Shown here: piece after piece, positions 7,077-12,996 of the stretch
How the letters are laid out: each line of letters begins with the position of its first letter
Numbering within the stretch: position 1 is the first letter of the stretch
From: Acidobacteriota bacterium
Lineage (GTDB): Bacteria; Acidobacteriota; Vicinamibacteria; Vicinamibacterales; Fen-181
NCBI GenBank assembly: GCA_021779795.1
Contig: JAJXZZ010000032.1
Span: forward strand, 1-12,996
Direction of reading: 5' to 3'
DNA: 12,996 nt
Position numbers and translations under genes: made by a program
Notes under the pieces: model-generated
What the model was told of the DNA's origin: nothing
What the model saw: only the letters and a program-made list of their open reading frames with translations
The model's database searches: none

Positions 7077-7691
7077 ATGGCAGCAGACCTGACCGTTCCC
7101 CGGATGCAGCTCGTGCCGATGGTGGTCGAGCAGACCAGCCGGGGCGAGCGCGCCTACGACATCTTTTCGCGGCTGCTGAAGGACAGCATCATCTTCATCG
7201 GCACGCCGATCGACGACGCGGTGGCGAACCTGGTCATCGCGCAGATGCTCTTCCTGGAGTCGGAGGACCCCGAGAAGGACATCCTGCTCTACATCAACAG
7301 CCCGGGGGGCTCGATCACGGCCGGGCTGGCGATCTACGACACGATGCAGTTCATCCGCCCCGACGTGCAGACCTACTGCCTGGGCCAGGCCGCCTCGATG
7401 GCGGCCGTCCTGCTGGCGGGCGGCACGAAGGGGAAGCGCTTCTCCCTGCCCAACTCGCGGATCGTCATCCACCAGCCGCTCATGCAGGGGCTGGCGGGCC
7501 AGGCGACCGACATCGACATCGCCGCCAAGGAGATCATCCGGATGCGCGAGCGGCTCAACGAGATCCTGACCGCCCACACGGGGCAGGCGCTCAAGCGCAT
7601 CCAGGACGACACCGAGCGCGACTACATCATGTCGGCCGAGCAGGGGAAGGAATACGGTATCATTGACGAAGTGATCCGCAAGCGCGCCTGA
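7077..7691 (+). CDS. clpP: ATP-dependent Clp protease proteolytic subunit
   Basis: 204 residues. ClpP assembles as two stacked heptamers and degrades polypeptides delivered by ClpX. The serine protease triad is complete: Ser107 in GQAASMAA, His132 in IHQPL and Asp182 in DTERDY. The oxyanion region INSPGGSITAG (74-84) and the handle segment GQATDIDIAAKEI (141-153) are conserved. The start at 7077 has GGAG five bases upstream. Mature ClpP would probably begin near residues 10-15 after self-processing, as in other bacteria. It lies 49 bp after tig and 31 bp before clpX, so one transcript is likely. Confidence 0.97.
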   Translation: MAADLTVPRMQLVPMVVEQTSRGERAYDIFSRLLKDSIIFIGTPIDDAVANLVIAQMLFLESEDPEKDILLYINSPGGSITAGLAIYDTMQFIRPDVQTYCLGQAASMAAVLLAGGTKGKRFSLPNSRIVIHQPLMQGLAGQATDIDIAAKEIIRMRERLNEILTAHTGQALKRIQDDTERDYIMSAEQGKEYGIIDEVIRKRA

Positions 7692-7722
7692 GGGCGGGCG
7701 CGCGGCCGGGGATCCCTGCGCT

Positions 7723-8970
<1,248 letters not shown>

Positions 8971-9008
8971 GGGGACAGGGACGAGCGACGAGGGGCACGG
9001 GGGCCGGG

Positions 9009-9022
9009 CCCGGGATCCCGGG
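9009..9022. repeat. Perfect 14-bp palindrome between clpX and lon
   Basis: CCCGGGATCCCGGG is self-complementary, 39 bases after the clpX stop. It could form a short hairpin without a T-tract, or bind a dimeric protein. With the heptamer array it makes up most of the recognisable structure in the 125-bp gap. Confidence 0.5.
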
Positions 9023-9054
9023 ACGGCCGTCGAGCGCCTCATGAACACGGTCCC

Positions 9055-9088
9055 GAGCCTGAAGCCGCGAGCCTTGAGCCCTGAGCCC
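9055..9088 (-). repeat. GGCTCAR heptamer array, locus C (inverted, degenerate)
   Basis: On the minus strand the 7-bp period is kept through GGCTCAG, GGCTCAA, GGCTCGC, GGCTTCA and GGCTC. On the plus strand the units read TGAGCCC and TGAGCCT. The array ends seven bases before the lon ATG and takes the place of a Shine-Dalgarno sequence. Confidence 0.8.
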
Positions 9089-9095
9089 ATTTGAC

Positions 9096-11486
<2,391 letters not shown>

Positions 11487-11499
11487 AAGCAGGGCCCAA

Positions 11500-11527
11500 G
11501 GCTCGACCAGGGCTCAGGGCTCAGGGC
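11500..11527 (+). repeat. GGCTCAR heptamer array, locus D
   Basis: Units GGCTCAG (11511-11517) and GGCTCAG (11518-11524) are followed by GGC; a diverged GGCTCGA lies at 11500-11506. The array fills the 58-bp gap between the lon stop and the engB start. A short repeat, two copies of TGTCACAC, follows directly before the engB ATG. Confidence 0.75.
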
Positions 11528-11544
11528 CTGTCACACTGTCACAC

Positions 11545-12183
11545 ATGCCGCGCCCGCGCCTCTCCGCCGAGTTCGTGACGAGCGCCGTCAAGCCGGCCGA
11601 CCTGCCGCGCGACGGCCGGCCCGAGATCGCCCTGGCCGGCCGCTCCAACGTCGGCAAGTCGAGCCTCCTGAACGCGCTCGTCAGGACGGCGGTGGCGCGG
11701 ACCAGCAGCACGCCCGGCAAGACCCGCCAGGTCAACGTCTACCGCGTCACGCCCGGCGGCGGCTTCCCCTTCTACCTCATCGACCTGCCCGGCTACGGGC
11801 ACACCAGCGGTGGCGCGAAGGCGCGCGCCGAATTCGACGGCCTGACCTCGCTCTACTTCGAGCACCGGATCGGCCTCGGCAGCCACTCCCTCGAGCATGG
11901 ACACCCGCCGGCGACCGACCCCGTCCTGCGCGGCGTCGTCCTGGCGATCGACGCCCGCCATCCCGGGCTGGCGAGCGACGTCAGGGCGTGGCACTGGCTG
12001 GCCTCGCTCGGCGTGCCGCACCTGCTCATGGCGACCAAGATCGACAAGCTGTCGCAGGCCGAGCGAGCGAGGCTCGCCACGACCTGCCGCCAGGAATTCG
12101 GCCAGGCCCCGCTCGTCGTCTCGGCGCTCGACGGCACCGGGCTGGACGAACTCTGGCAGCAGTTGCGCGGGTTGACGGGGTGA
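11545..12183 (+). CDS. engB: Ribosome-biogenesis GTPase YsxC/EngB
   Basis: 212 residues. This TRAFAC-class GTPase acts in late 50S subunit assembly. The nucleotide-binding motifs are in order: G1 GRSNVGKSS (32-40), G2 region TSSTPGKTRQ (53-62), G3 DLPGYG (80-85), G4 TKID (164-167) and G5 SAL (193-195). Between the helix after G3 and the next strand there is an extra segment, about GLGSHSLEHGHPPATD (110-125), roughly 14 residues longer than usual. The position normally held by Trp after YGYA is Phe97. The ATG at 11545 starts the typical N-terminus; no Shine-Dalgarno sequence is seen. It follows lon by 58 bp in the same direction, a pairing found in many bacteria. Confidence 0.93.
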   Translation: MPRPRLSAEFVTSAVKPADLPRDGRPEIALAGRSNVGKSSLLNALVRTAVARTSSTPGKTRQVNVYRVTPGGGFPFYLIDLPGYGHTSGGAKARAEFDGLTSLYFEHRIGLGSHSLEHGHPPATDPVLRGVVLAIDARHPGLASDVRAWHWLASLGVPHLLMATKIDKLSQAERARLATTCRQEFGQAPLVVSALDGTGLDELWQQLRGLTG

Positions 12184-12193
12184 CGGATTAGCA

Positions 12194-12235
12194 GGCTCAA
12201 GGCTCAAGGCTCAGGGCGTCGAGCCTCGAGGCTCG
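12194..12235 (+). repeat. GGCTCAR heptamer array, locus E, with adjoining palindrome
   Basis: GGCTCAA, GGCTCAA and GGCTCAG run in tandem at 12194-12214, ten bases after the engB stop. CGAGCCTCGAGGCTCG (12220-12235) follows, a perfect 16-bp palindrome built from the same GGCTC core in both orientations. It may fold as a hairpin at the end of the engB message; no T-run follows. Confidence 0.8.
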
Positions 12236-12249
12236 AGCCGGCTTCCCGA

Positions 12250-12470
12250 GGAAGCGAGCGTCGTCTACACCTGTCCGACCAGGACCCAGAGGGCGAGCTG
12301 TTCCCGCTCTGCCGCGACCTGGGGGTGGCGGTCATCGCCCGCGTGCCGTTCGACGAGGGGAGCCTGACGGCCGCGCTGACGCCCGGCACGACGTTCCCGG
12401 AAGGCGACTGGCGAATAACCTGCTTCAAGCCCGGGAACCTCGCGGCGACGCTGGCAGCGGACCCGGTCCT
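12250..12470 (+). pseudogene. Aldo/keto reductase remnant (frameshifted)
   Basis: From 12271 the plus strand reads LSDQDPEGELFPLCRDLGVA, then VIARVPFDEGSLT and FPEGDWR, then NLAATLAADPVL. I recognise this as the part of an aldo/keto reductase after the barrel strand normally ending VIYN-FDQ. The expected VVY lies in another frame (12260-12268), so about one base is missing near 12268. There is no start codon, ribosome binding site or N-terminal half, and similarity fades after about 12470. The 386-bp engB-rpmE gap is thus largely a gene relic. The assignment rests on remembered family sequence and needs a translated search. Confidence 0.72.
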
Positions 12471-12528
12471 CGGGCCTCGGCCGTCGGCCGCCGCCAGTCG
12501 CGAGCCGCACGCCGCGAGCGTGGATCTG

Positions 12529-12537
12529 TGCTAGTAT
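12529..12537 (+). promoter_or_regulatory. Extended -10 promoter of rpmE
   Basis: TGCTAGTAT matches the extended -10 pattern TGnTATAAT except for G at the third hexamer position. It stands out from very GC-rich surroundings. No -35 hexamer is obvious, as is common with extended -10 promoters. Transcription would start near 12544, giving a leader of about 26 bases that contains AAGGAG. Confidence 0.6.
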
Positions 12538-12569
12538 TAGTGGTTCGGACCACTCTGAAGGAGCTCGAC

Positions 12570-12851
12570 GTGAAGGAAGGAATCCACCCGAAGTACAAGG
12601 AAGTCGAAGTTCGGTGCGCCTGCGGGGCCACCTGGAAGACCCGGTCCACCAAGGACGAGCTCCGGCTGGAAATCTGCTCGAACTGCCACCCGTTCTTCAC
12701 CGGCCGCCAGAAGCTGATCGACACCGAGGGCCGCGTGGAGCGGTTCACGAAGAAGTTCGGCGCGCAGACTTCGGAGGCCCGCAAGGCCGCCGCCAAGGCC
12801 AGGAAGGCCGCCGCCAAGGCTGCCGACACGCCCGCCGCGCCGACGGCCTGA
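12570..12851 (+). CDS. rpmE: 50S ribosomal protein bL31 (zinc-binding form)
   Basis: 93 residues. bL31 bridges the large and small ribosomal subunits. The core begins MKEGIHPKYKEVEVRCACG. The zinc ligands Cys16, Cys18, Cys36 and Cys39 (CAC and CSNC) mark the C-plus paralogue. HPFFTGRQKLIDTEGRVERF (40-59) is the family signature. I choose GTG at 12570 because AAGGAG lies seven bases upstream and the protein then starts as family members do; an upstream in-frame GTG at 12528 overlaps the promoter. The tail after residue 70 holds two 7-residue repeats, RKAAAKA, encoded by a 21-bp tandem repeat (12780-12821), then a Pro/Ala end. This tail extends beyond the usual 65-75 residues and is probably disordered and basic. 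Confidence 0.95.
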   Translation: MKEGIHPKYKEVEVRCACGATWKTRSTKDELRLEICSNCHPFFTGRQKLIDTEGRVERFTKKFGAQTSEARKAAAKARKAAAKAADTPAAPTA

Positions 12852-12876
12852 GGCCGACGGCCAGACCTGATTTTTT
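12852..12876 (+). terminator. Candidate intrinsic terminator of rpmE
   Basis: GGCC-GAC-GGCC (12852-12862) follows directly on the rpmE stop codon, and six T residues lie at 12871-12876. The stem is short and eight bases separate it from the T-run, which is not ideal. An alternative stem GGCC-TGA-GGCC (12845-12855) includes the stop codon. The T-run is nevertheless the clearest in this GC-rich window. Confidence 0.5.
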
Positions 12877-12954
12877 CGCCGGCGCCGACCGGGGGATGCC
12901 ACCCATGCCCCGGCCGGCGTTCGTCGTCGTCCCTGCCTCGTTCCCCCGGCCGGC

Positions 12955-12996
12955 TCACACCAGCCGGCGGGCCTCCATCTTCTTCGACAGCCGGCC
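12955..12996 (-). CDS. Possible C-terminal end of a minus-strand gene (cut by window edge)
   Basis: Read on the minus strand, the last 42 bases give GRLSKKMEARRLV and a TGA at 12957-12955. The peptide is too short to name. A hairpin, GCCGGCT (12949-12955) with AGCCGGC (12962-12968), overlaps the stop codon. If real, the gene would converge on rpmE. Chance open frame cannot be excluded. Confidence 0.3.
   Translation of the reverse strand, partial: GRLSKKMEARRLV

Noticed and set aside
9055..9088. HspR-type (HAIR) operator suggested by CTTGAG/CTCAAG before lon
   Set aside because: HAIR elements are inverted CTTGAGT-N7-ACTCAAG repeats. Here the units are direct and tandem, and the same heptamer occurs beside unrelated genes.
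12204..12510. Minus-strand frames in the engB-rpmE gap
   Set aside because: They are antisense to the recognisable aldo/keto reductase remnant and show no motif of their own.

Overview
The window is GC-rich bacterial chromosome. A tig-clpP-clpX-lon-engB run, and a PhoB-type winged helix joined to a membrane segment and TPR repeats, suggest Acidobacteriota (perhaps Vicinamibacteria). That placement is inferred from gene content and style, not from a phylogenetic marker; other GC-rich phyla with this gene order remain possible.

Left part (1-5412), accessory in character. On the minus strand lie the first 237 codons of an OPT-family oligopeptide transporter, a SAM-dependent methyltransferase and a ToxR/CadC-like membrane-anchored regulator. 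Divergent from the regulator is a serine beta-lactamase-like (PF00144) lipoprotein gene. The shared 235-bp intergenic region carries GTCACnC direct repeats on an 11-bp pitch, the geometry that PhoB/OmpR-type winged helices recognise. After the beta-lactamase gene comes a decayed 5' fragment of the same OPT gene, about 90% identical over 200 bp and in the same orientation. The 4.5 kb holding methyltransferase, regulator and beta-lactamase is therefore bracketed by direct repeats.

Middle and right part (5413-12183), core in character. A tRNA-Leu(UAG) is followed by co-directional trigger factor, ClpP, ClpX, Lon and the ribosome-assembly GTPase EngB. Trigger factor folds nascent chains, ClpX feeds substrates to ClpP, Lon is a second AAA+ protease and EngB matures the 50S subunit, so this is a protein-biogenesis and quality-control block. 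tig-clpP-clpX are tightly spaced. lon and engB each follow a gap containing repeats and may have their own signals.

Right end (12184-12996). A frameshifted aldo/keto reductase remnant precedes rpmE (bL31, zinc-binding form with a Lys/Ala tail), which has an extended -10 promoter and a candidate terminator. A convergent minus-strand gene may begin to show at the edge.

A dispersed repeat family, tandem GGCTCAA/GGCTCAG heptamers, occurs in five intergenic gaps and in none of the intact genes, as far as I could see. One array sits directly against the lon start codon. I found no CRISPR array, insertion sequence, phage gene or recognisable defence system. The most system-like unit is the regulator/operator/beta-lactamase locus.
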